From: Petrolisthes cinctipes
Lineage: Eukaryota; Arthropoda; Malacostraca; Decapoda; Porcellanidae
Direction: 5' to 3'
NCBI GenBank assembly: GCA_033782935.1
Contig: JAWQEG010001539.1
Span: forward strand, 1 to 64,000
Length of the DNA: 64,000 bases
The notes under the pieces are model-generated. The model did not search any database. It had not been told where the DNA came from and saw only the letters and a list, made by a program, of their open reading frames with translations. Shown here piece after piece: positions 26,501 through 31,892 of the stretch; the first letter of the stretch is position 1, and each line of letters begins with the position of its first letter. A program made the translations under genes and the position numbers.

Positions 26501-28228
26501 TATACACTCCACCCCATAAATGAAACGATAGAATGTGATCGAATGAGGATATCTTGCGTTTCCCCACACAATTTGAATGATTTTATTCTCTCCAAAGCAC
26601 TCAAGCAGCAAATTAGTGCTCCTAGTCGACTTTTCGCCCCTTTTGATTCTCTAGCTGCAGTTGCTGTGGGATTCCCCGAGTTAAATGCCAGTGAGAATGA
26701 AGTGTATGTATGGGATCGTGACAGTAGGCTCAAATTGAGTGCTCCTTTACCAAACAGTGACCCAGTCAGCTCACACATTCTGCTCAGAGATGTCGGACAA
26801 GTAGTGAAGGTTGTGGACCAGGCGCCAAGACTAGCATTTGAACACAGCACTCCTCCCCCAGCAACAGGATTATACCTAGAGGTGACAGATTTAATCAATC
26901 ATAGTGTAAGTTATGTCCCAGTTCCCCGAACTTCCCAATCCTCTCCATACTGGGCATGGGCAGCTGCTTCACGAACAACACCCTTGTTTATTGTTCCAGT
27001 TAGTGGGAATGGACTGGTTAGTGTGGACTCAACGGGAGTACTACGGCTCTGGCAGACTGGCAGTGCAAGTTTAGAGAGAGCTCTGACTGAGTGGCGTAAA
27101 ATGATCGGTGAGGACTCAAGACTGAGGTTGGATGTTGAGAAATTCAGTGGTAAGGATGTGTCAGAACCCAAACATGGGAAAGAAGATCCAGACAACGACC
27201 CACATGTTGGAGGCAACATGTGGGCAGGGGGCACGGGGGGGCGTGACACAGCTGGGCTGGGAGGTATGGGAGGTCCGTACCGCTTGGATGCCGGGCATGA
27301 TGTCTACCAAGTTACTCAGGCTGAGAAAGATGCTGTGCCAGAGGAAGTGAGACGTGCTGCCCACGAGATGGCCCAGAAGGCCTTTAAGGAACGTCTAAGG
27401 GAGATCAGGATGAGTGAATACGATGCTGGTTTGTATGAAAGGCTTGCATCAGGTGTCCAGCCACAGGTCAGGGCACTGCGAGGAATCATCAACTCCCTGC
27501 AGGCCCGAGGGAAGGAACGACAATGGCTGCGACACCGCACGTCAGGAGAACTCGATGATATGAAATTAATTGAGGGGCTGGCAGGTGAGCGCAACATATA
27601 CCGGCAGAGGCGAGAGGAAGAGCCAGAAGTTGGAGCACCACAAACACATCCCAAGAGACTTCGCCTGGTAGTGGATGTATCAGGGTCTATGTACCGCTTC
27701 AATGGTCATGATGGACGTCTGGAGCGAGAGCTAGAGGCTACACTGATGGTGATGGAGGCATTTGAAGGGTTTGAAACAAAATTCAAGTATGATATTTATG
27801 GACACTCTGGTGAAGAGGCAGATGTACCCTTTGTGGAATGTGATGCAATTCCCCGTAACAACAAGGAACGTCTTGATGTCCTCAAGACAATGCAAGCTCA
27901 CTCCCAGTTCTGTCTTAGTGGTGATCACACTTTAGAGGCTGCCATGAAGGCTGTGAAGCATATATCATCAGAGGAATCAGATGAGAGCTTTGTCATCCTT
28001 CTGTCTGATGCAAACTTGGAGAGGTATGGGATCAGACCGAGTGAGCTGGCAAAGGCACTGACTGCCGAGAGCACTGTCAACACATATGCCATTTTCATTG
28101 GCTCTTTGGGAGATCAGGCTGACAGGTTAACTAAAGCTTTGCCTGCTGGACACTCTTTTGTGTGTCTTGATCTGAAGAAAATCCCACAGATCCTACAACA
28201 GATATTTACCTCAGCAATGTTAAAGTAG
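9808..28228 (+). CDS. VWA8: VWA8, mitochondrial AAA+ ATPase with VWA domain (16 exons, 5' incomplete)
   Basis: Sixteen GT-AG exons, listed separately below, join in one frame to 1,609 residues ending in TAG at 28226-28228. VWA8 is known as a large mitochondrial AAA+ ATPase of about 1,905 residues in human. The visible product matches it from about human residue 297, so the targeting peptide and first ATPase module lie upstream of the window. Counting from the first visible residue, the domains are: P-loop GPRGCGKS (174-181) followed by the degenerate Walker B MAVLDGIHR; P-loop GNQGVGKN (506-513) with Walker B VLVVDEAD (568-575); a weakly conserved middle; the PKHGKEDPDN and GGPYRLDAGH blocks; and a C-terminal VWA domain with the MIDAS motif DVSGS (1426-1430), the GDHT threonine and the LSDAN aspartate. 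Introns are 110 bp to 3.6 kb and carry mobile elements. No frameshift or premature stop is seen. The family call is firm; exact ends rest on splice consensus. Confidence 0.96.
10822..10986. mobile_element. TTAA MITE in a VWA8 intron
   Basis: Left end TTAGGGAAGC, right end ACCTCCCCTTAA. The core is ATTCCTCCAAACCATGCCAG with GAAACAG, then TTTCGTGGCATAGTTTGGAG with GAATC. It sits in the intron between VWA8 exons a and b. Confidence 0.82.
11036..11164 (+). CDS. VWA8: VWA8 exon b
   Basis: 43 codons, phase 0 to 0, after ccccccaacag. It contains LLRLYPYHTFL, equivalent to the IQWLYPYSILL helix of the human protein. Confidence 0.9.
11456..11507. repeat. (AAT)n microsatellite in a VWA8 intron
   Basis: About 17 AAT units in the 788-bp intron between exons b and c. 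The rest of that intron shows nothing recognisable. Confidence 0.95.
11953..12066 (+). CDS. VWA8: VWA8 exon c
   Basis: 38 codons, phase 0 to 0. It encodes the linker before the second ATPase module. The ATLRIAGREVT segment resembles the ASVTIRIADKEVT strand of the human protein. Confidence 0.87.
12215..12485 (-). mobile_element. 5'-truncated LINE 3' end, copy 1 (in a VWA8 intron)
   Basis: The minus strand encodes RLQCSHHFLTYQKLDGAIVD, a CPGC...H...C zinc-knuckle-like motif (HSIKHIMEDC) and SGLLSQ, ending in an (AAC)n tail that appears as GTTGTTGTTGTTG on the plus strand. TAGGGA at 12215-12220 and 12480-12485 looks like a short target duplication. It is inserted antisense to VWA8. Confidence 0.82.
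12680..12883 (+). CDS. VWA8: VWA8 exon d (P-loop of the second AAA module)
   Basis: 68 codons, phase 0 to 0. It carries the Walker A motif GPRGCGKS followed by LGYQTEPILLYQ, a strongly conserved VWA8 block. Confidence 0.95.
13087..13247 (+). CDS. VWA8: VWA8 exon e (degenerate Walker B)
   Basis: 161 nt, phase 0 start and phase 2 end. It encodes DMTSRDLVQQR and MAVLDGIHR. The second Walker B acidic residue is Gly here, as it also is in human VWA8, so this ATPase site is atypical in the family and not damaged only in this copy. Confidence 0.94.
14008..14290 (+). CDS. VWA8: VWA8 exon f
   Basis: 283 nt, joining at a split Arg codon (CG/A) to exon e. It encodes LIHDRELQLYDGTRLL and the sensor region HPTFRVVALAEPP. 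Confidence 0.94.
14878..15068 (+). CDS. VWA8: VWA8 exon g
   Basis: 191 nt, phase 0 to 2, in the AAA lid region. It contains SLAESLSLRQVIRVARRF and ends in an AG that completes an Arg codon with the next exon. Confidence 0.92.
15688..15898 (+). CDS. VWA8: VWA8 exon h
   Basis: 211 nt, phase 2 to 0, after tctctag. It encodes FLPPLARQALD and a variable acidic linker, then VPDTLFFDIQQ just before the third ATPase module. Confidence 0.91.
16359..16507 (+). CDS. VWA8: VWA8 exon i (P-loop of the third AAA module)
   Basis: 149 nt, phase 0 to 2. It holds GNQGVGKNKLADRFL and RPREYIQLHR, almost identical to the human protein. Confidence 0.95.
17492..17648 (+). CDS. VWA8: VWA8 exon j (Walker B)
   Basis: 157 nt, phase 2 to 0. 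It encodes DTTVQSLTIQPVVRDG and the intact Walker B VLVVDEADKAPTHVT. Confidence 0.95.
17810..17990 (+). CDS. VWA8: VWA8 exon k (sensor region)
   Basis: 181 nt, phase 0 to 1. It encodes GEMLLSDGRRIV and the sensor block FRMIVLANRPGFPFLGNDFF. A serine/proline-rich insert of about ten residues sits between them. Confidence 0.94.
18704..18909 (+). CDS. VWA8: VWA8 exon l
   Basis: 206 nt, phase 1 to 0. It encodes DLFSCHAIDNPSVESEL and LIQYPYSTREVVNIVKHLQ, the AAA lid of the third module. Confidence 0.94.
19204..19358. mobile_element. Perfect-looking hairpin element in a VWA8 intron
   Basis: About 70-bp arms: AAACCCACACTGAC ... AAGTTTATTATCAAACAGTT ... CACTGCCACCATCCTC, and the complement GAGGATGGTGGCAGT ... 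AACTGTTTGGTAATAAACTT ... AGTGTGGATTTTC. The loop is about 12 bp. Confidence 0.82.
19556..19940 (+). mobile_element. 5'-truncated LINE 3' end, copy 2 (in a VWA8 intron)
   Basis: CTATGGTGAC occurs at 19546-19555 and again at 19940-19949, a target duplication flanking about 385 bp. Inside, an open frame without ATG runs to TGA at 19911-19913. It contains REDRVYLARLPCGHHPALLT, a CPGC...H...C motif (IKHIMEDC) and SGLLGQTD, followed by an (AAC)n tail. Same element as 12215-12485. Confidence 0.9.
20192..20343 (+). CDS. VWA8: VWA8 exon m
   Basis: 152 nt, phase 0 to 2, after cccccacag. It encodes VVRNVVDFDSWSGDARETL, matching the conserved FDFDS block. Confidence 0.93.
21222..21856. mobile_element. 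PIF/Harbinger-like non-autonomous element
   Basis: About 630 bp with TTA at both borders (21222-21224 and 21854-21856). Terminal repeats of about 75 bp start AGCGGGTATCACACGG and AGCCGGTATCACAAGG and continue through TTTTCCTGCGACATCGTGTC. A 3-bp TTA target is typical of PIF/Harbinger. No transposase was recognised, and the 150-codon frame crossing its right end is not a known protein. Confidence 0.75.
22030..22270 (+). pseudogene. Decayed LINE endonuclease fragment
   Basis: The translation shows LHNLIDEFRTTVLNEKTDII followed by a garbled continuation with GVGIATYI, resembling the start of the apurinic-type endonuclease domain of non-LTR retrotransposons. Stop codons interrupt it. Confidence 0.6.
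23034..23655. mobile_element. Pogo/Tigger-like non-autonomous element
   Basis: The left end has CAACCCTCCGTTATCGCAC and the right end has TGTGATAACGGAGGGTTGAG, inverted repeats of about 20 bp next to TA-rich flanks. The interior holds CTCACT, AG and TG simple repeats. Terminal words of this form are known from Tigger-type elements. No transposase is seen. Confidence 0.65.
23952..24066 (+). CDS. VWA8: VWA8 exon n
   Basis: 115 nt, phase 2 to 0. It lies after the longest intron of the visible gene (3.6 kb). It encodes LVGQWRV and PYTSLMQLPVQHHSLRYK, equivalent to the MGYWTIGQ...LLCPVETHH segment in human. Confidence 0.88.
24400..24720 (+). pseudogene. Decayed LINE reverse transcriptase fragment
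   Basis: Across frameshifts the translation shows ERQGCVSVPTLFTCLMDW and DYDYSDDAVIPTGTLEDI, corresponding to the RQGCxLxPxLF and YADD motifs of a non-LTR reverse transcriptase. The catalytic Y-A-D-D reads YSDD. Confidence 0.65.
24805..25222. mobile_element. Inverted-repeat element in a VWA8 intron, family D
   Basis: Terminal repeats of about 43 bp: CTATAGTCCTTGCGCTTCAA then GGAGTCCGTTCTGGGTG, and the complement CACCCAGAACGGACTCC ending ACTATAG. The 330-bp interior is non-coding. Confidence 0.72.
25687..25836 (+). CDS. VWA8: VWA8 exon o
   Basis: 50 codons, phase 0 to 0. It encodes a moderately conserved stretch (FSEQQSYWALPVHDTALVTD) equivalent to the FTEECASWRIPLDE region in human. Confidence 0.88.
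25961..28228 (+). CDS. VWA8: VWA8 terminal exon (755 codons, VWA domain)
   Basis: One uninterrupted exon of 2,268 nt after tttattccag, ending in TAG. It encodes the beta-rich middle of the protein, the PKHGKEDPDN-HVGGNMWAGG block, the conserved helical stretch before the VWA domain, and the whole VWA domain: DVSGSMYRFNG, YDIYGHSGEE, SGDHTLEAA, ILLSDANLERYGI and the C-terminal IPQILQQIFTS. MIDAS residues are all present. Every other visible exon is 114-283 nt, so this exon is out of scale with the rest of the gene. Confidence 0.96.
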   Translation, partial: DPLEDHIYVATVAPAAIHSLVPKEKNKPLKQILLHEVLPSYRSAYQPRLKMVTLPDGNLVAHEEVSNMLLKLDVNSGSVEQIQLNSMFEAAAESLLKRIGATKVKQTYFRMCKDNASKGLLALWEVGGGSVLFVDLNSDRLLSLSLPLVLSSFHLIDDKNQWMAVDEEDGKWLLKGQDDQYTLHPINETIECDRMRISCVSPHNLNDFILSKALKQQISAPSRLFAPFDSLAAVAVGFPELNASENEVYVWDRDSRLKLSAPLPNSDPVSSHILLRDVGQVVKVVDQAPRLAFEHSTPPPATGLYLEVTDLINHSVSYVPVPRTSQSSPYWAWAAASRTTPLFIVPVSGNGLVSVDSTGVLRLWQTGSASLERALTEWRKMIGEDSRLRLDVEKFSGKDVSEPKHGKEDPDNDPHVGGNMWAGGTGGRDTAGLGGMGGPYRLDAGHDVYQVTQAEKDAVPEEVRRAAHEMAQKAFKERLREIRMSEYDAGLYERLASGVQPQVRALRGIINSLQARGKERQWLRHRTSGELDDMKLIEGLAGERNIYRQRREEEPEVGAPQTHPKRLRLVVDVSGSMYRFNGHDGRLERELEATLMVMEAFEGFETKFKYDIYGHSGEEADVPFVECDAIPRNNKERLDVLKTMQAHSQFCLSGDHTLEAAMKAVKHISSEESDESFVILLSDANLERYGIRPSELAKALTAESTVNTYAIFIGSLGDQADRLTKALPAGHSFVCLDLKKIPQILQQIFTSAMLK

Positions 28229-28429
28229 GTTTTAATCTTCATCATCACCAACACACCTAGTGTGAAGGTCCATGAACCCTTGGCACAATACAGTACATTG
28301 TAAATATATCAAAAATATAGTTGTCTTTAGTATCTAGGAATTCCATTTTACTGTATGCATTATAATGCTATCAAGGTAATGCACTAATTTTATATTTTTC
28401 AGATTATTGCATACATGGGTAGTTTTCTT

Positions 28430-28448
28430 AAAAAAAAAAAAAAAAAAA
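28430..28448 (+). repeat. Genomic A tract 3' of VWA8
   Basis: A run of about 19 adenines begins about 200 bp after the VWA8 stop codon. No AATAAA is visible just before it. It may be a chance homopolymer or a trace of an inserted cDNA end. Confidence 0.8.
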
Positions 28449-28588
28449 GAACAGACAGACTGTCCTTGTAAATAATAAGGCCCTCTTATGATGATATTCT
28501 GAAATATTATAAAAAAATAATTTCTATGAAAAAAGTTGAACTATTGGGATGAAAGAAGTTGAATGTAGAGATCCATTGAAAAAGATGA

Positions 28589-28594
28589 AATAAA
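28589..28594 (+). terminator. Putative VWA8 polyadenylation signal
   Basis: The first canonical AATAAA seen downstream of the stop, about 360 bp after it, in an AT-rich context. Confidence 0.5.
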
Positions 28595-29187
28595 TTATAT
28601 ATTTTAGAGGCATCTATCTATTTATCAACATCTATAGCTATTACCTGATAAGTGATGATATGATCCTAAGTTGGGTGGTTGTGAACAACCTGTCCTGTCT
28701 TCCATTATTGCTTGATGTTCAGAAATATAAGAATTGCAAAATTATTCAGTAAATAATGTCACAATTCAGAAGTCACAGAAACATTCTGTATACAACCTGA
28801 CTGCAATATAGCTCAGTGGACTATAGACCGATGAGATCAAGAAAAAGACAAGTCGTTCCCATGCTATCCAGAACAAATTCAATTCAATAAGGCAAAAACA
28901 ACTACAATGTCTTGGAGAACAGTTAACAAGACATTATATTGGGACATATATGTTACCTTGGCCCCCAGTAAACCTTGGTTATTATTTTGTGTTATGTGTC
29001 CCTTGTGACTGTTTCTCTGTTATGTTTCCCTTTCCATGTGTCACAATGATCCCTTGTGACCTTGTTGACAATGTGATCATGCCTTTATTATGCTCTCATA
29101 TAGTTCTGTGTGTCTAGTTCCCTTTTATTTGTCCATCTTCTTATACAGACTCTATCATCTTAGTACCGTTTGCCCTTTATGGCTTGG

Positions 29188-29402
29188 TACAGTTGCCTGA
29201 TGAAGTTCGTTAAGACCTGACAGGGTGCAGGGTAGGGCCACAGATTTTGTAATAATGTAAACTATGAAATGTCATATGTTATGTTCAATATTTGCAATAT
29301 AATCAACACCCATATAACTGAGCCAACATTACATTACATATCTTTCATGTGACTGGAAAAAACACACAGTCCGTGCTTGACAAACTTTGTCAGGCAACTG
29401 TA
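29188..29402. mobile_element. TA-flanked MITE, family E
   Basis: Left end TA-CAGTTGCCTGATGAAGTT; right end AACTTTGTCAGGCAACTG-TA. About 215 bp, non-coding. Confidence 0.75.
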
Positions 29403-30782
29403 CTAGTTTCACATTTTTGTATAAAATATATTTCTAATCTTACTGGTTACTATCTGGTAAGTCATTGTAAGCGTGGGAGAAAAGAACTACAGTATGTGGA
29501 TGGCACTATGACTCACCTGGATTAGTTCACACAACCAAGTCTTGATAAAGAGGACAGATGGCTTCACATTTCAACACTTCTTCACCAGACAACAAGATGA
29601 AAACACCAGTGTATATTATATGTTTGCGTAAGTATACAGTTGTTGTTAATGTTAACGTGATTAGTTTTGGTGAAGTTCAAAGGGTATGACTTAGATATAA
29701 GGTAGATATAGTATATCTATGGCAGAGATAAAGAAAGTGGTATAGAATTTGAAGAATGGTAAAGCAGCAGGAGTGGATGAAGTGACTGCTGAAATGATTA
29801 AGTATAGTGGAGACTATGCTTTGGAGTGGTTAAGGAGGATATGTCAATAGGCTTGGGAGTCTGATGATGTAGTACCTCTGAGGACTCGAGGAAGGCAGTT
29901 ATTGTGCCCCTTTATAAAAATAAGGGAGATCAGAGTGATTTTAAAAACTATAGAGGTATAAGTCTGTTATGCATTGTAGGTAAAGTATATGGTAGAATAG
30001 TTATTGAAAGGGTGAGAGAAAGATCAGAGGAGTTAGTGAGTGATGAACAAGGTGGTTTTCAAGGTGGTAGAGGATGTATTGATCAGGTATTGCTGTTAGG
30101 CAGTTGATGGAGAAAGCCAGTGAGAAAAAGGAAACTGTTTATGGAATTTATGGATTTAGAGAAAGCTTATGATTGAGTGAACAAACAAGGCTTATGGGAA
30201 GTTCTATAAATGTACGGTATAGAGGGTAGAATGATGAATGTGATAAAGTTTCTATGATGGTAGTGTGGCCTGTGTGAGGATAGAGGGGGAACTAAATGAT
30301 TGGTTCCCAGTTGCTGGTGATGTGAGGTAAGGATGTGTGATGTCACCATGGTTATTTAATGTGTACACGGATGGAGTGGTGAAAGAGGTTAAGACAAGAA
30401 TATTGGAAAAAGGAGTGTACAGTAATTGCTACAGGTTGGAGAAAAATGATCCTTATCGAACTTGATGTATGCAGATGATGTGGTACTGTTGGTTAGTAGT
30501 GAGAGAGAGCTAGGAAGATTAGTGGCAAGTTTTGTAGAGGTATGTGAATGATGCTGTTTGAAGGTGATTGTGGGTAAGAGCAAAGTGATGATAGTGGAGA
30601 GAGAAGGTGAATCAGTGTGCTGTGTGCAAGTGGATGGTGAGAATCTCAAGGTGGTGGAAGAGCTTAAGTACCTCAGAGTAATCTTGGATAAAAGAGGAAA
30701 ATGTGGGAAAGAAGTGGAAAACAGCGTAAGACAAGCGAGAAAGGTAGCAGGTGCGATGAAGTCACTGATTAGAATTAGAGGA

Positions 30783-30900
30783 TTAAGGGGGTAGTACAGT
30801 GTTGTTAAATCTGGAGCAAATGATTCCTCCAAACAATTCAAAGCAACAGAACATATTTAATTTTGTTCATCTGGTCCTGTTTCCTGGCATACTTTGGTTA
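30783..30900. mobile_element. TTAA MITE inserted in the RTE-like element (right end missing)
   Basis: Starts TTAAGGGGGTAGTACAGTG, with core GATTCCTCCAAACAATTC and GTCCTGTTTCCTGGCATACT. The right end with CCCCTTAA is absent, and reverse-transcriptase coding resumes at about 30900 (VSTLTY). Confidence 0.75.
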
Positions 30901-31242
30901 GTGTCCACTTTGACATACATACGGCTGTGAAACCTTGGAGCAGCATGAGTATGAGAAGTCAAGAGTAAGAGCAGTTGAGATGGATCTGTTGAGAAGTGTT
31001 TGTAGAATTCATAGAACTGACAAGGTGAGAAATACTGAAATCTGCGAAAGTGTGGTGTGAGCGAATCATTGGATCAAAGAGTGGAAGAAAGTATTATGAG
31101 GTGGTATGGACATATGGAAAGAATGGGTGATACAAGAGTAGTGAAAAAGGTGTATGAAAGTTATTTTAAAAGGAGAAGATGAGGAAGACCAAGGAGAAGA
31201 TGACATAATATGGTGAGTGATTGTGTAAGAAATCATGGAATA

Positions 31243-31294
31243 TATACGGGGCTGCTCGGTCAGACAGCTAGAGGAACTTCAACAATAACAACAA
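31243..31294 (+). mobile_element. Very short LINE 3' tail insertion, copy 3
   Basis: 52 bp containing GGGGCTGCTCGGTCAGACAG and an (AAC)n-type tail, the same 3' terminus as 19556-19940. CATGGAATA at 31234-31242 and 31295-31303 is the target duplication. It interrupts the C-terminal part of the RTE-like reverse transcriptase. Confidence 0.88.
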
Positions 31295-31789
31295 CATGGA
31301 ATAATTATGAAAGAAGCAAAAAACTGTGTACTGTACATGATAGACAAGAGTGGAAAAGGTTCACAAGGAAGTGTTGATAATAGGGCTGGCAACCCGGGTT
31401 TAACTTGAAAGTGAACAGAATGGCTCCTTTCACCAAGGCTGAATGAAGGGACTTACGTCATGGGTGCAAGTGCCTTGTGGGGGGGCTGAGAATTTTTGTG
31501 GCTTGAAACGGGGTGTGATTTGTGTGTGTGACCAATTTCACTGGGTACTCTGTCCTTACTTTCTATATTTCTGCTTCCCTTTTCTGCCCCTGGCACTAGA
31601 GTCTTCCCACCCCTTGAAGAAAGGGAAATTGGGTATTGATGATGATGATGATGTAAGTACAGTATACAGTAATTCATAGATAAATTTATATTACATAGAA
31701 TCCCATTTTGACAGCTATATCATTATTGCTTCTTGAAAGGCATTTGATCTGTACTGTATTATCTCTAACTAGGTTTCCATTGCATTTAG

Positions 31790-31892
31790 ACTAAACTGGA
31801 TTTTGCAATTTTTGGTAAGACAGTGATCCTGATGGTGGGAGGAGTCCAGCCTGGGGATCTAAGGATAGCTGGTGGTCAGAATGCAGATAAAG
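31790..31892 (+). CDS. Protease homologue exon 1 (first visible)
   Basis: After ccattgcatttag; phase 0 start and phase 1 end. It encodes [10 protein letters not shown], a hydrophobic stretch, then [12 protein letters not shown] with the activation-type junction. An alternative acceptor inside (GTAAGACAG) would start about 24 bp later, so the left edge is uncertain. Confidence 0.65.

Larger units (their letters stand above)
29690..31653 (+). pseudogene. Broken RTE-like non-LTR retrotransposon
   Basis: A decayed reverse transcriptase reads through several frameshifts and stops. In order: NGKAAGVDEVTAEMIKYSG; FKNYRGISLL; SDEQGGFQGGRGCIDQV; the catalytic MYADDVVLL (YADD at 30468-30479); VGKSKVMIVERE; EELKYLRVILDKRG; GCETLEQHEYEKSRVRAV; and a final VRNHGI and DRQEWKRFTRKC. 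A 3' UTR leads to a (TGA)n tail at 31637-31653. A TTAA MITE and a LINE tail are inserted in it. It lacks any intact frame and is certainly inactive. Confidence 0.88.
28229..31789. other. Intergenic region between VWA8 and the protease homologue
   Basis: It contains the VWA8 3' UTR, an A tract, a family E MITE (29188-29402), an RTE-like element (29690-31653) and otherwise AT-rich DNA. The missing 5' exons of the protease homologue should be here or further upstream within VWA8, but no signal-peptide exon was recognised. Confidence 0.6.

Noticed and set aside
30389..30841. 150-codon minus-strand frame
   Set aside because: It is antisense to the reverse transcriptase remnant; the plus strand has the YADD and flanking motifs.
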